Assembly (NCBI GenBank): GCA_035048815.1
Contig: JAUCBN010000014.1
Coordinates: forward strand, 19,389,501-19,453,500
Source: Abelmoschus esculentus
Taxonomy: Eukaryota > Streptophyta > Magnoliopsida > Malvales > Malvaceae
Direction of reading: 5' to 3'
DNA length: 64,000 bases
Shown here: positions 1-12,142 of the stretch, in pieces
Layout of the letters: the number at the start of each line of letters is the position of its first letter
How positions within the stretch are numbered: the first letter of the stretch is position 1
Translations under genes and position numbers: made by a program
Notes under the pieces: model-generated
What the model was told of the DNA's origin: nothing
The model's database searches: none
What the model saw: only the letters and a program-made list of their open reading frames with translations

Positions 1-2530
1 CACCCCTATACACAAATCTTTTAATTTATGGTTAATTAAGTTTAGGGTTAAGTTTAAGATTCACCTTAATAAACATATAAGATAAATGAATCTTATTGAT
101 TGAAACCACGAAAGACTCAAATATAATTTTTATTTAAATTATTTAATTTAATTTAATTTAAAAAAATACTCAATTTTTTAAATTATAATTTTATAAATTC
201 AATTCGACTTAAAAAATTTAAATAAATTTGTAAAATAAATCAAAATTTATAATGATTAATAAATTTGATTTTTAAATTTAATTTGAATCCCTCCACTCTA
301 TAAAATATATCAAATGTATTATAAAAATCTATTTAAACTAAAATAGATTAGTATTGTAATATTATAAATATTTATAATTAAATTTACATTAAAAATAATA
401 AATAAATTGTTTGAACTTACTCTATTATTTTTTTATTCGATAAGATCATGATGTATGACGATTTAACTTATATAAAAATGAACCCATTTTTATTTGTCCA
501 AGAGTACTTAATAAAGAGTAGACTTTTACAGGATCAAGGCTTTTTTGGGGTGAGAGAAAATCAAAAATAAAATAATCTCATGCTTATCCTTTTCAATTTT
601 CAATTAATAAAATAATAGGTTTTATCCCTTGTATATTAAGTATATCTTTTTATATATTTGATGGAATTTTGGTAAAATATTATAAGGCCAGGTACTTATC
701 AAAAACAAATAACTTTATTTATCTTCATAATTCTTTTAATATACAGTTTCTAAAAATAGTTAATAAATTTGATAAAATCTAACTCAATGATCAGATTACA
801 AATAGTTATTCATCTAATTGTAAATATAATCAAAAGTTTTAAGAAATAAGATCGAATTATAATTAATTATGATTTAAATCAATACAAATGATCTCGAAAT
901 AACTTAAAAATTAAAATCAATACCTCATCGACACATTTCTATCATTATGAGATATCTAAAAAATATTTTTAACAATGAAAAACATATTTTAACGGTGTTT
1001 TAGCCCATAAAGCCGAAAACATACTATTTTATAAAAATTTACAGAATAATTCATCCCAAAACGTGCAATTTTAATTTTAATTACAACTCTAATTTTTTTT
1101 TAAAACTCTAATTTTTTTGTACAAATAAATTTTTAATGTTTTATTTTTATTTAAAATTTATTATTATTAAATAAAAATTATGATTAATATATTTTTATTG
1201 ATGTGATATTATATTTTATTTAATTGATTATATTTATATTAAGTTTTAACGATGAAATGTGATATTATTTGATTGATTCAAATTTAAAAAAAATCATGTT
1301 TTATTTTTTTATGTTTGTGAACTAGTTATATAATATCACATGTCATCATTTGTTAGGTTTAAAATTTAAACAAAAATAATTATTTAAAAAAAATAAAATG
1401 TCAATATCAACAAAGTATCAATGTCAACAAAGTGTTATGTCAACATAGAATACTACCCTTTAATTGATTGATATTTTTCATCAAACGGTGATGAATTTTA
1501 AACAAAAATAAAATTTTAAAAGTTTCTTTGCATGGAAAATAAATGAATAATTAAAAGATCAAATGTTAAGAATTATTTTTAATTTTATGTGAAGACTAAA
1601 AACACTAAATGCTATTCAATCAATTTCGAATCGATCAATTAATAATAAAGAAACCAAATTGATCCAACCCTATAAAACAATGTCTATGGGTACGGTTACA
1701 ACTAAAGATAACAACGGGTCGGATTTAGATCGGATTCTGCTAGATTCAGATTCAGATCTATTTTTATATCATATATTCAGATTTATCTTATGATTTGTGG
1801 GTTTAGAAATTAAGATTCAGATCTAATAGATTTTACGGATCTAGGTTTATTAAAAAACGATTGTTTCATCTATTTTTTTAATTTAATAAAATTATCATTA
1901 ATTAATTTCACATCACAACTTCAACGAAGGAAAGATTAATTTTAATTAATTAGTATTAAAATAAAAACGATAAACTAAAATCTTAAAAAATTCAACAATT
2001 ACACGAATATCTTTTAAATAACACAAACATTAAAAAATATAGATCATGAAATGTTTCATTATCACAAATCGAGTACAATACTTCTACTTCTTAGAGTATT
2101 ACAACCAACCAAAGAGAAAATTTTATTTTATAAAAATAATATTTGTGAAATTTAAATATTAATATTAAGGTTATATAATATAATAACTTTTTTATATAAT
2201 ATGTCAATGATAGTCATCATTATAATATTCATTAATAGCGGAATAAACATGCATTCCTTCAAAAATTTTCTTTGTCATAAATAAATAAAATTACATTAAA
2301 GACTCTAATAATGTAAAATATAAAATATACTATTACATATTTATATATATATTTTAAAATTAAAGGTGTGTTTTTTAATAAGTAGGTAAACGGATTTAAT
2401 TTTAGGTTCGGATCTTAATGTTAGATCCACTCAGATCTGTCGGGTCTAAAATTTTAAGATTCAAGTCCTATAAAACGAATCTAAATCTACGGATTTGGAT
2501 TGAGTCGAAAATCCATTGCAATCCCCAGTC
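1..2530. other. AT-rich intergenic spacer
   Basis: No open frame of coding character is visible on either strand. The stretch is A/T-rich with many short direct and inverted motifs. Two GC-richer patches at about 1684-1860 and 2385-2530 share words such as GGTCGGATTTAGAT and CAGATCT in roughly opposite orientation. They could be the ends of an old non-autonomous element of about 850 bp, but I could not establish terminal repeats or a target duplication. Confidence 0.5.
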
Positions 2531-2785
2531 ATAAGACTATTGCAAGGGGTTCACACCCAGAAATGTGTTAATTTATGCAAGATGATTACTTGATAGAAAG
2601 GATCAGAAGAAACAGTAGCAAAAGATTGAGCATGCCACAGTCTAAGACAGTATTATTAGCAAACAATGGTAATTAGTAAATCCTCAGTCAATGTTACAAC
2701 AAAAACAGCTTTCACCAACAGCATTACCAACCGACGAACTCCTTTTGAATGTTCAACAATGGGGAAAAAAAAAAGAGTAAGAAAT

Positions 2786-3463
2786 CTAAGCTTCAGCTTT
2801 CCCACTTTCCCCAGAGAACCGCAAACCAAAGGCGAAAACCAAGATCAAGAGGGGAACCAAGATCGGTAATATTTTAGACAGAAAGCCAGACTCGTTGTCT
2901 TTATGAGTTACTGAATATATCTGTGTTCTGATCTTCTTTGGTGCAGGAACTGTGGCGCTATCAACATCACCGATGTAGTATTTCTTCATCATAGTTCTTG
3001 CATCGTCACTGTGACCAACATCTTCAAAATCCTGAGTTGCATCTTTTCCTGCGTACCGGTGTTTAGTATTATCATCAAAAAAATACTATCAAATCAGTAA
3101 TTATCGGTTGATAATAATAATAATAATAATATCTTACCAGCAGCGGCCAGCAAGACTTCATCTCCTCCGGGATGATCCTCAAAGAACTGGGTAACGTCAT
3201 ACACCTGATATAATCGAACCAAAAGGCAATTTACTTGTAAATATTCTAATCGAAAAGGGAAATCTGATAGTTCGATTTGGTTGTCAAATTCCAGAATGAA
3301 GCTATAAAACTTAAATCAAGCATATAAACAGCAATCAAGGAAAACCCGGAATCATATTGGCAAAGAAAAATCCAACCTTTCCAGAGATCAATAGCCAACA
3401 ATTATTCCTTTCCTTGTTCTTTACCACATCGTCGAAAACAAAAACCTTCTCTCCGGAACCCAT
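2786..3463 (-). CDS. Cytochrome b5, ER tail-anchored
   Basis: This is a haem-binding electron carrier of the endoplasmic reticulum that passes electrons to fatty-acid desaturases, hydroxylases and P450s. Three coding exons join in frame: 3463-3377, 3204-3138 and 3048-2786, all with GT-AG introns. They give 138 residues, close to the usual 134-140. The haem pocket is complete: HPGG has the first axial His at residue 40, and GHSDDAR supplies the second at residue 64. Residues about 106-129 form a single hydrophobic segment followed by a short charged tail, the expected C-terminal anchor. The ATG at 3463 begins MGSGEKVF, typical of the family. No break was seen. In Arabidopsis a cytochrome b5 gene also lies near ATHB7, which fits the next gene here. 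The family assignment is secure; the exact paralogue is not. Confidence 0.93.
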
Positions 3464-3862
3464 TGCTTCAACTACGAAAACCAAAGAGAAAATCACAGTT
3501 AGAACTTAGAATAGTGGGTTTCTGAGGAAAAAAAAGAGAGTAAATTTCAGACAAAATAAATAGAGAGTGGATTCTCTTACCTGTTAAAAGGAAGTCAAAG
3601 GAAATGAATGGAAGGGAAAGAGTTTCAGACGTGGAAGGTTGTGATATATTGTGTGGGAGAATTGGAATTTTATCTAGTTGGCAATGATTGACCAATCAAT
3701 CGCTGGACACATGTTTTCATAATCTTCATGTGAACCATTCTGGATCTATCTGTTCTGCACTTGATTTCTTCTCTTTCATGTGAATAATGCATATTAAACT
3801 ATAGAGGAAGATTATTTACACATTTTTTTCCCTCCTTACCATATTTCTTTAAAAATTTAATT

Positions 3863-4581
3863 TTAATTTTCATGACCAAAAATCCCACAACTCGACTGAC
3901 CTAAGAGACCATCAGACTCAAAACTGCACCAATCTTCTGCAGATGTTACTGAAGCATCAGCTGGTTCCACCATGCTCATAAGATTAACCTCTTCTTCCAC
4001 TCCAAAACACTCCATATTTGCGGCACTGTCGTCGTATGATATCCGTCCAAGTGCGTGTTCTGATCTTTCAAACGGTAAACTGAGCTCCAGCTGCCCTTCG
4101 GAATCAGACTTTATAGCCTTCCCATTCTCTGCCACTTGCTCGCAACACTCGCCTTCCTCGTTTTGCTTTCTTAAGCAAATCGTTCAGCTTCTGCAACTGT
4201 TAATCAAAATTCAGAAACATCTTCGTTATAATCATTCTAAAGCTTCGTTACTTTCTTTGTATGCAGAGTTCAATAGACAATAGTCAACTAGTCAAGTACC
4301 TGAATCACCAATGCCTGTTTTTCTTTAATTAAACTTTGGAGCTTGGAAGCTAGGATTCAGTAATTTTGTTGAAGGATGGTGTAATCTTGTTCAAGCTGCT
4401 TCGATTTCCAGCGAGCCCTTTTGTTCCGAAACCAGATTGCGACCTGAAGTGGGTGCAACCCCAACTCTTTAGCCACGTCCATCTTCTTCCCAGGCTCGAG
4501 CCTGGTCTCGGTTTCGAACATTAATTCCAAGTATCTGATTTGTTCATCGGTGAACTTCCTCTTGTTCTTCTTCTTGTCCAT
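3863..4581 (-). pseudogene. Broken HD-Zip class I gene (ATHB7/ATHB12-like)
   Basis: Intact relatives are leucine-zipper homeodomain factors of drought and ABA responses. Exon 1 runs from the ATG at 4581 to a donor after 4281. It encodes a full homeodomain, then TGA at 4357-4359 interrupts the zipper exactly where the family reads NYxNLAS: here NY-stop-ILAS, followed by the conserved KEKQALVIQ. Exon 2 starts at about 4196 with LQKLNDLLKK. Near 4159 the frame slips, and the acidic segment EEGECCEQ continues in another frame. A third slip near 3886 throws the conserved C-terminal WDFWS out of frame; its stop would be at 3872-3870. Homeodomain position 50, normally Gln (WFQNKR), is Arg (WFRNKR). 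Three disabling lesions plus a changed DNA-contact residue make this a pseudogene. The intron is retained, so it is not a processed copy. Sequencing error cannot easily explain the stop codon. Confidence 0.88.
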
Positions 4582-4619
4582 GGTAGAAAAATCCCATAAT
4601 TCCCTCGAACAAATTTAAT

Positions 4620-7600
4620 TACATATCTTTATTTATCTTGAAATTGGGAAATAAAGTTAAAATAGCTCTCATACTTTTGAGGGACTATTTTTAATTATTG
4701 TAATAGATTTATAAAAAATAATATAATAAATAAATAATTTTTTTGTTCATCTTTTGTACTGTACTGCAACATTATTTCACAAACCCCATCTGTCCAAAAA
4801 CATGTTCTGTCTTTCATTCATTCCCCTCTACGCAAGGGAACCATTTTACTACAAGTGGCTCAAATATATGATTCCTTTGGGGCTATGAAAAGTAATGGGC
4901 TGAAAGCTTATGGATCCAATTGGTATCTGTTCTTTACTTTCATTGACCATATGGAAATGGAATCAAATGTCTCAAAAGGGTGTGGGAAGGAGGGAACCAA
5001 TAGGATAAACACAAAGGATTATGACTTCATGAGCTGGAAGGATGCAGGTAAGTGCAGAATAGCAGAGCAGATCACAGAGGACAGGGGGAAGAAAAAACAT
5101 TAAAGACAAGAAAATAAACAGAGAGGTCTTTAATATGCTTACAAATTTCACTAATTACAATGCTACTGCCCTATAATGAAAGATTGTAATTTTGAAAAAC
5201 AATTCCCTAGTAGAATCATTTTATTAATTGACTTGGAGAAGCGACAAGCTTTGTTTAAAGTTTTAAACTTTGCCGCTTCTTTTCAACTGCTCTCTCAAAT
5301 GGTGTAGCCTAACCCTAAAGAAACTGGGGGAAATGGTACCTTTGAATACCCAATTTTAAATTATAAAACTTTTGTTTTTGATTGATTTTGAAATGCAGAT
5401 TTCCATCTTTCATTCATGTTCCATGCATTGCCATTTGAAAAAAAAAAGTTTGTATTGATTATAATATAATTGACGAGTCGACACCCTGGTCTGTAAGATT
5501 TCAGGATTTGACATTTACGTGTTGTTTCTTTCCCACTTGCTCTTTTGACACAAATCTCGAGACTTGTGAAAGCGTTGAAATCTGTAGCCAGAATCGTTCT
5601 CTCCGTTTGTCACTCTGATGTACAGTTTGAGGAAGAGCGACAATGGTGGAGCCTTTGCTGGCTAAGATTGACACCGGATCTTCCGGGCAACTCCTTTAAG
5701 CAATAAACAAAACAAGTAGATATACAAATTACATACAGCTTGTTCGAAATCACCTTATATATACACTTTTTTTTTGCTGGATTTTGTTTTCCCTCAATAG
5801 ATTTGTTGAATTTATTACAGTAGCTATGAGTACTGCAGGATTAGTTAGTTAATCCTGAATGAATTAGTTGTTGAAAAAAATGGAAACTTTAACGTATATC
5901 TAAGTAAAAATCTTATACTTTTAAAATGGACGAGTGATTAATATCTTAAATATATGTATTTTTATTTTCTATATTATTTTTTTGGCTTATTAACGTCTTT
6001 TGTCTAATATTGGTAACAATTAATGTGGAATTTAATTGACATCTGAAAAACATAGAAAGAATCAGATCCTGTCACATTTTCCAGCTGGATTTTCACCAAT
6101 TACGTGATTGTTAATTAGAGGAGCAGTGTTTCATAAAACTGTGCAAAGGGGAACACCCAACAGTCAATGGAGTTGCAGCAGGAAGTTTACAGACAATTAA
6201 CTTTCTATGTTCACCACCACCGTAAGGCCCGGAACCGGCAATGTTTCTCTCACGGTTTCAGGCTCAGCTCTTCAGCTTTCAAAGTTTGAACTTTAGGTAA
6301 ATTGCCTCGCCTGTGTGAAAAACAATGTCTGCAACTCTGTGATTATTTTTTTTGGAACTCCCCATTTTAGCTTACTTTTCCTATGTATTTATCGATGAAG
6401 TAAATGTAAGAAGATAACCACGAATATGTGATCTTGTAATAAAAAAACATTAATATTAAAAATATAATTCTAATCAAACTTACTTTGTACACTAATTAAT
6501 GAGTCATTTAGTTTATTATAACGTAGATATTCTGTCTATACACTGTGGGTTGAGATTAATGGTGGGTTATGACCCATTTTTTAAACAAGTTAATTACACT
6601 GAACTTTTCAGACCAGAACAAAATGAAATTATAATCACAATTCCTAACCATAATTAGCTTAGATTTTTTAAATCACATTTATACGAGATTGATGAAAGAA
6701 AAACCACCCATGTGCTTGTTTTGGTCAGTCTCAATCCTGACACTCCCACATTGATGTATCCTTTCAAAGAATCCAAAGATGTCATAATCCCATGAAAAAT
6801 ATTGTTTCTTACCAAAGTAACAAAATCTAGTACTAGTAGAACAAGAGACTTTAGTGGTCTTGTTTTTGTTTTAAAGAAAATCTTACTAAAGCTAATAGAT
6901 TTGAGACGATGTTCATATGGGACAAGGAGTACTTGTCGGATGCCAAAATTTTCTTCTAAAAAGGCTAGTTGGAGGTTCTCTCATTGCATGCCCTTTCGTA
7001 TAGGGAAGGCATTGGTGTTGTCAATTCCATTTTGTTCAATTCAAAATCTTTATCACATGAATGCCATCAATATGTCTAAATTGAATAATCATGTCTCGAA
7101 TTTAAATTTTTATAATATTTTTTTAAGAGATTAATTCACTAAAATTATATATATGACGTGAATCTATTTAAATTAATCAGAACAAGATCTTAAAAACTAA
7201 AAAGACACTAATATATATTACATATATATACTTTTAAACTCTAAATTTTAAATTTAAAGTTTATAAAAAAAAATTAAAATCATTATATATTTTTTTCGAG
7301 GGTCATGGTATAATTACCTTTAAAGCTAACCAAAGTGAATAACAAAAATAAAGCTAAACGTCCAAGTGAGAACGTCGTGGCATTGACCTTGGGGTTAGCC
7401 AAATAGTTGGGATGAGTTAAAAAGGCAGGCACTGGTGACTGGTGAGGATTGAGGAAAGGTAAGAGCGTGGACCCTGACCCTCTCTGTCGGTCATATCGCC
7501 TCGAACTCCTCGCCATTCCCAAAAGTGACACGCCAGACGAGGGTCCTGCTGCCATGAAAACAAACAAAAACACAACATTTTAAAAACCCTACATTTATTA

Positions 7601-8010
7601 AAAAAAGAAAACTATTCTCAATGCTAAAAAGCATGAAATATTAAATGTGTTTGCCATTATCGGGCAGCTCAATGACTCAACCACTCCTCTGACTCACTTT
7701 TACGCAACCCTTTACTTTGATTCCTTTTCTACTCAATTATTTATTCATCATTATATTTCATGACACAACAGTCTTTTTTCACCATCATTCTACAAAAAAA
7801 TTTCATTAAATCCGACGGTTGTTAAAGAATCTCGAATAGACAGTATGATCTCACTAGGGTTTCTCTTTTTCTTGTTAAAATAGGTTGGATGACACCATCA
7901 ACCGTCATGTCTTCAAATTTGAATCTAATGGTGTTTTTTGCTTGTACGAGGAGTGTAACATCGTTATAATCAAGAGAATCATACGGTTTTAAAAATGGGT
8001 TTTTGATACA
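4620..8010. other. Intergenic spacer between HD-Zip relic and MIR166
   Basis: No supportable gene was found. A small imperfect hairpin lies at 5238-5279, with GAAGCG and CGCTTC at its ends and a TTTT loop. Short open frames at 4855-5103, 6802-7134 and 7283-7573 (-) have no recognisable domain, and the last lacks a normal coding context. The spacer would contain the HD-Zip promoter remnant and the upstream control region of MIR166. Confidence 0.5.
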
Positions 8011-8018
8011 TATTTATA
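8011..8018 (+). promoter_or_regulatory. Possible TATA box of the MIR166 primary transcript
   Basis: TATTTATA lies about 30 bp before an AGAGAGAGAAG run at 8038-8048, a common context for plant transcription starts. It is about 300 bp upstream of the miRNA foldback. Position and sequence fit, but no start site is proven. Confidence 0.35.
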
Positions 8019-8311
8019 GCATTAACACCCAGAGTAGAGAGAGAAGTAGATTAGAATGCATGGGGTTGTGGTTATTTCTGGAACTCAGACATCAGCTGGT
8101 AGGGTCGTGTCTCTGCAGCTATGTTTTGTCCTTTTTTTGACGTTGGCTTTTCCCCATCTTTTTACTCTTCTTAAATCCCCCCTTCACCCATATCATTCTC
8201 TTCATCATCTTCTCCCCCTTGAACACAGGCGAGACTCTTGGGGAGGGGGCTGGGGGTAGAGAGAAAAAACATACACAATCCATGTGAAGATTGTTTTAAT
8301 TGAGATGTCCA

Positions 8312-8483
8312 GAGGGGAACGACAAAATTGAGGGGAATGTTGTCTGTTTCGAGGACGGTTTCTTTTAATCCATTTCATTGTATTAGAGAATTCATTTATG
8401 GATCTCATTATTTGCTGTTATGGATTGAGGTTGTACCAGTTCGTCGGACCAGGCTTCATTCCCCCTAATTATTGCTTGCTCCC
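8312..8483 (+). ncRNA. MIR166: MIR166 precursor hairpin
   Basis: The 21-base miR166 sequence is present at 8444-8464; it begins TCGGACCAGG and ends TTCATTCCCC. Its partner strand lies at 8334-8354 (GGAATGTTGTCTG, then TTTCGAGG). The two arms pair over about 21 positions with only a U-U pair bulge and one U-C mismatch. The lower stem continues into AAAATTG against TAATTATTG, and the roughly 90-base loop has its own AATCCAT/ATGGATT pairing. miR166 sits on the 3' arm as in other plants. It directs cleavage of class III HD-Zip mRNAs, which set leaf polarity, meristem and vascular pattern. The star strand differs from the usual form at two bases near its 3' end but keeps pairing. The transcript probably starts near 8040. 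The MIR166-ATHB7/12 neighbourhood also occurs in Arabidopsis. Confidence 0.95.
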
Positions 8484-8489
8484 ATATGG

Positions 8490-11400
8490 ATCACGCCCTG
8501 CTGCAGCAGCAGCAACCTCCAAAGGTTCGGCTTGTGTTTTTCTTTCCCTTTTTGGGTTGTTCTGGTGTTTTGTTTCTGGAGAAATTAACGTTGTTAGTTA
8601 TGCGCAGATTGGTGTAATGATGAAGGGTTTTGACCATTTTTTTGTTCATCATCTATGTAAAAGTTTCATCATTACCCTTTTGTTTTTTCTTTGACACCAT
8701 GAAGATGTTTTTGTCAGTCCAAACTCCAAAACCCTCCTTTCTGGTTCATCATGAGTCAGATCTGTATGCTTCTACTGTTCTCAGATCCGGCTTTTAACTT
8801 TTGGTAAACTTTCTCTCTTCCTTTTTTGATCTCCATTTCTAAATTTCTAGGCTTTCAAGGTAAAGGAGCTTGGTTTGGCTCTTCCCTCAAAATGATTCCT
8901 TTTTCAATGAACCTTCACTCTGGTAAAAAACAAAAACAAAGATTAGATCTGTACTAGTATACAAATTGCTCCTTTTCAACCTTCTTCTGAATTGGTGTAA
9001 GCTGGTTAGATCTGTTTTATCTCTTATCTGCTTTGCATGGTGAAGGAAATGCATTAAGTAAGCCTTGAATTTATTCTGATGCAGTAATAATGGACCTTTC
9101 ACTCTAAAAGATTTACAGATAATAGCTTTGCCAATGGAAGTGTGGGAACAGACATGGATCTACTTAAAGAAAGTTGTCATGACATCTTATCTGAAACCCT
9201 AATTTCTATAACCAAGATGTCACTGTTTGTTGTTGGAATTTAGTAAAACAACACCCTTAACTGCTTCCATCTTCTTTCAAATCCTGGGTTTCCAGGTGTG
9301 AACTGACCAGTGCTGTTTCAGGATTAAGGAGCATTGTGCAGCAAAGCACATGGTTTAATTAATAAGTAAGCATCATATGAAGGAAGGGAGCTTTTACCAA
9401 TGTTGGTGCAGGTGGTTCTGCAGTACAGTTTATGGAATTGGTGTTCAAAACGAGGTGTAAAGTTTTTACTATTATTCACATTTCCCATCATACTTTTCCC
9501 CCTATTTTGCTCCAGCTTTACTCATGGATGCTGAGGAACAGAACAGAACACAACAAGAAACAGTTGATTAGAAAGTTTGACAGAAATGAGTTTATGTAGG
9601 CCAATAGGGTCTTAGGCAACAATTATCCCAGTAGTTTGTCACAGAACATTCATCATCGTCTACATTTAGAAAAATAATCACATGACTGTTTACAAGCTCA
9701 TCACAGAGATTATCCTGGTTAGCTAGGAATGTTAGGAACATGTGTTAGCTTATGTTCAAAAACAGGAACAAGAGTTGTCTCTTTTTGTTTTGTTTCTTTA
9801 ATTACCTTTGTATGTTCTTTGTACCTGGAGAGTATAATGACATTAACTTGATTACTTTGAATATAATTATCATTTTTTTCTGAATTTTTTCTTTGTTGAA
9901 AAAGTATCAGTATGAGAATGATGACAAATAAAGAGGTTCTTTTTGGGGAATTGAATCTGTTTGACCTTTGCAAAACATAAAGCAAAAACCTTTCTTCTTT
10001 GTCTTCCATTTATGAGAGTTAAATAATCAAAGTATGGACAGAATAATATTTGTTGAATTAGGTATATTAAAAGATGTAGCGGTGATACATACATATTAGT
10101 TTTATCTTATATGAGTTTAAATCTCGATATTTATTTTAATAAAAAATTTTAAAATAAAAAACTAATGTAAAAATATCTTAAAAAACCTCGATCACAAATA
10201 CAAATTTATTGATTTGGTGCCTATATATATACTCAAATTCCTTAAAATAGTAAGAAACTAGTATAATTTATTTTAATGTATTTATATGGACACAAATAAC
10301 TTTGTTTGAACACAAAACAAGCCTAACTTTGATTAAGAAAATAGAATTTAAAATAATAAATTTGATCACATATGAATTCAAATAAATAATAAGAAGTCTT
10401 AGGATTAGTTACACCAATTAAAAATACTAACAATTTCTAATAAATGAAAATTCTAGTATTGGACATGTATTGTATACAATTTTCTGCACATGTCCTCGAT
10501 AAATCAGACGTGTAATTGATGTTCGATTGAGATATTTTAAGAATTATTAGAAAATAGCTAACAATCGATTGATACATAAGAAGACAACTCGAGTAAAAAA
10601 TACTTAATTTTTTTAAAAGTTATTATAAGTCGGGTGACATTCACATCTTAAAAATAATTTCAATAGTTTTATCATTCTAATTTATGATTTTCGAGAATAT
10701 CCTTTTAGGACACTTGAAGTTTTCTATATAGAGAAAAAAATAAAATCTTACGGAACAAATATTATCTCTCCATTTTGAATGCTCTTTTATATCTTAATAT
10801 TGAGGGGGGAAATTAAGTCATAATTCAAAATTTTAAATTTTACAATTTAAAAAATACGTTCAACATCCAATATTATCAATCCTAGATTAAATCTTAACCC
10901 TAAACCTTAAAATTAAATCTACATTTTTAGCATTGGAATATAAATAAAATCACAAAAAGGGCTACGATTCTACCCAATCTCGAAGCCTCAAGTTCACAAC
11001 CTAATAATGGGTTGATTTTTAGTACATTAGTGGTTTAACTTGACATCTAAACAAAACCTGGACCCTATGCTGTATTGGCTTGGATTTCATCTTAAAATTA
11101 TTTTCAATGTGCTGCGAGCTAAATCCCAATTAGCTGGAAAGGGACCATTGATTTGAAGCCATTTGGGGTGCCACCAAATCCAAGACCAATCTGGGTGATG
11201 GAAAATGTTAATGTTAATGTGTTGAACAAAAATTTTCTGTCCCATTTCTAAGGCTCCTATCCTATGGCTATGGCCATTGCTTGCTCACAAATTCACCTGT
11301 GACTAGACAAGACATACTGATATTGTGGGTGCCATGTGAAAGTTTACTTTTTTCCTCTTAGCTACTGCAAATTCGAACTCCATTAGAGACGTACCCTAGT

Positions 11401-12100
11401 TATCAGATCTACCATTTCCAAGTTTCTTCACAGTGATACTAATTTAATCTGAATCAGGAACCAAGATGAAGTACATTTGTCTCCATCTGTAAAAAAAATC
11501 TATGTTGACGCTTGTTTTCGTCATTGCAAGGATTCATTCTTTTTTCGATTGTCAGTGTTTGAGTGTTGCATCTCTCCAATGCTTGATCTAGTAATCAACT
11601 TCCTGAAAACCCAAAGGAGAAACAAAGTTTCACCTTTGGTTCCTCCAGGTTATACTGTAGACAGAAACAACCTTGGACAAAGTGGAGTTAAAGTGGTTCC
11701 CAAAATCTACAGTACTGGTGAGCTGTAAGTAAAAGATCTTGTACCTTTTAGTTCATACCGTGAAACTGTAGGGCATCCTAAAACTGCACTTCGATTTCAT
11801 CAGTTAGCCATCGAGTTCATCCCCTTTTTCCAAAGGGAGAACCAGACAGATACATTATTACAGTGAGTTTACATTTAACCTTGCTTTCAGACACAAACGT
11901 AAGGTAGTCTGTTAATCTTTCTTTTATTCATATGTTTTGTGTTTTCTTGCTCAAAGACGAGCTTCAAATGTACTCGGAAACTCTAAGTTTAACCAGACTG
12001 TTAGTATAGTTAGCCTGTTACAATATTTATTGTGTTTAGGCTACATCTAAGACATGTAATGGGATTGTAATAGTAATCATTGTAACCCAACGATGTGGAA
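8490..12100. other. Downstream part of MIR166 transcript and spacer
   Basis: About 8.5-9.6 kb is less AT-rich and has splice-like motifs, so it may belong to the MIR166 primary transcript, but no coding frame is convincing. The rest is AT-rich spacer. An open frame at 11477-11728 has no known domain and no support. Confidence 0.4.
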
Positions 12101-12142
12101 GTTACTTTTTTTATTTATTTTATTTTTACAGACAACGCATTT

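Noticed and set aside
7283..7573. Minus-strand frame of 96 codons with a hydrophobic stretch
   Set aside because: No domain recognised and no splice or synteny support; upstream of MIR166 on the opposite strand.
11477..11728. Open frame of 83 codons
   Set aside because: No known domain, and composition is not distinct from the spacer.
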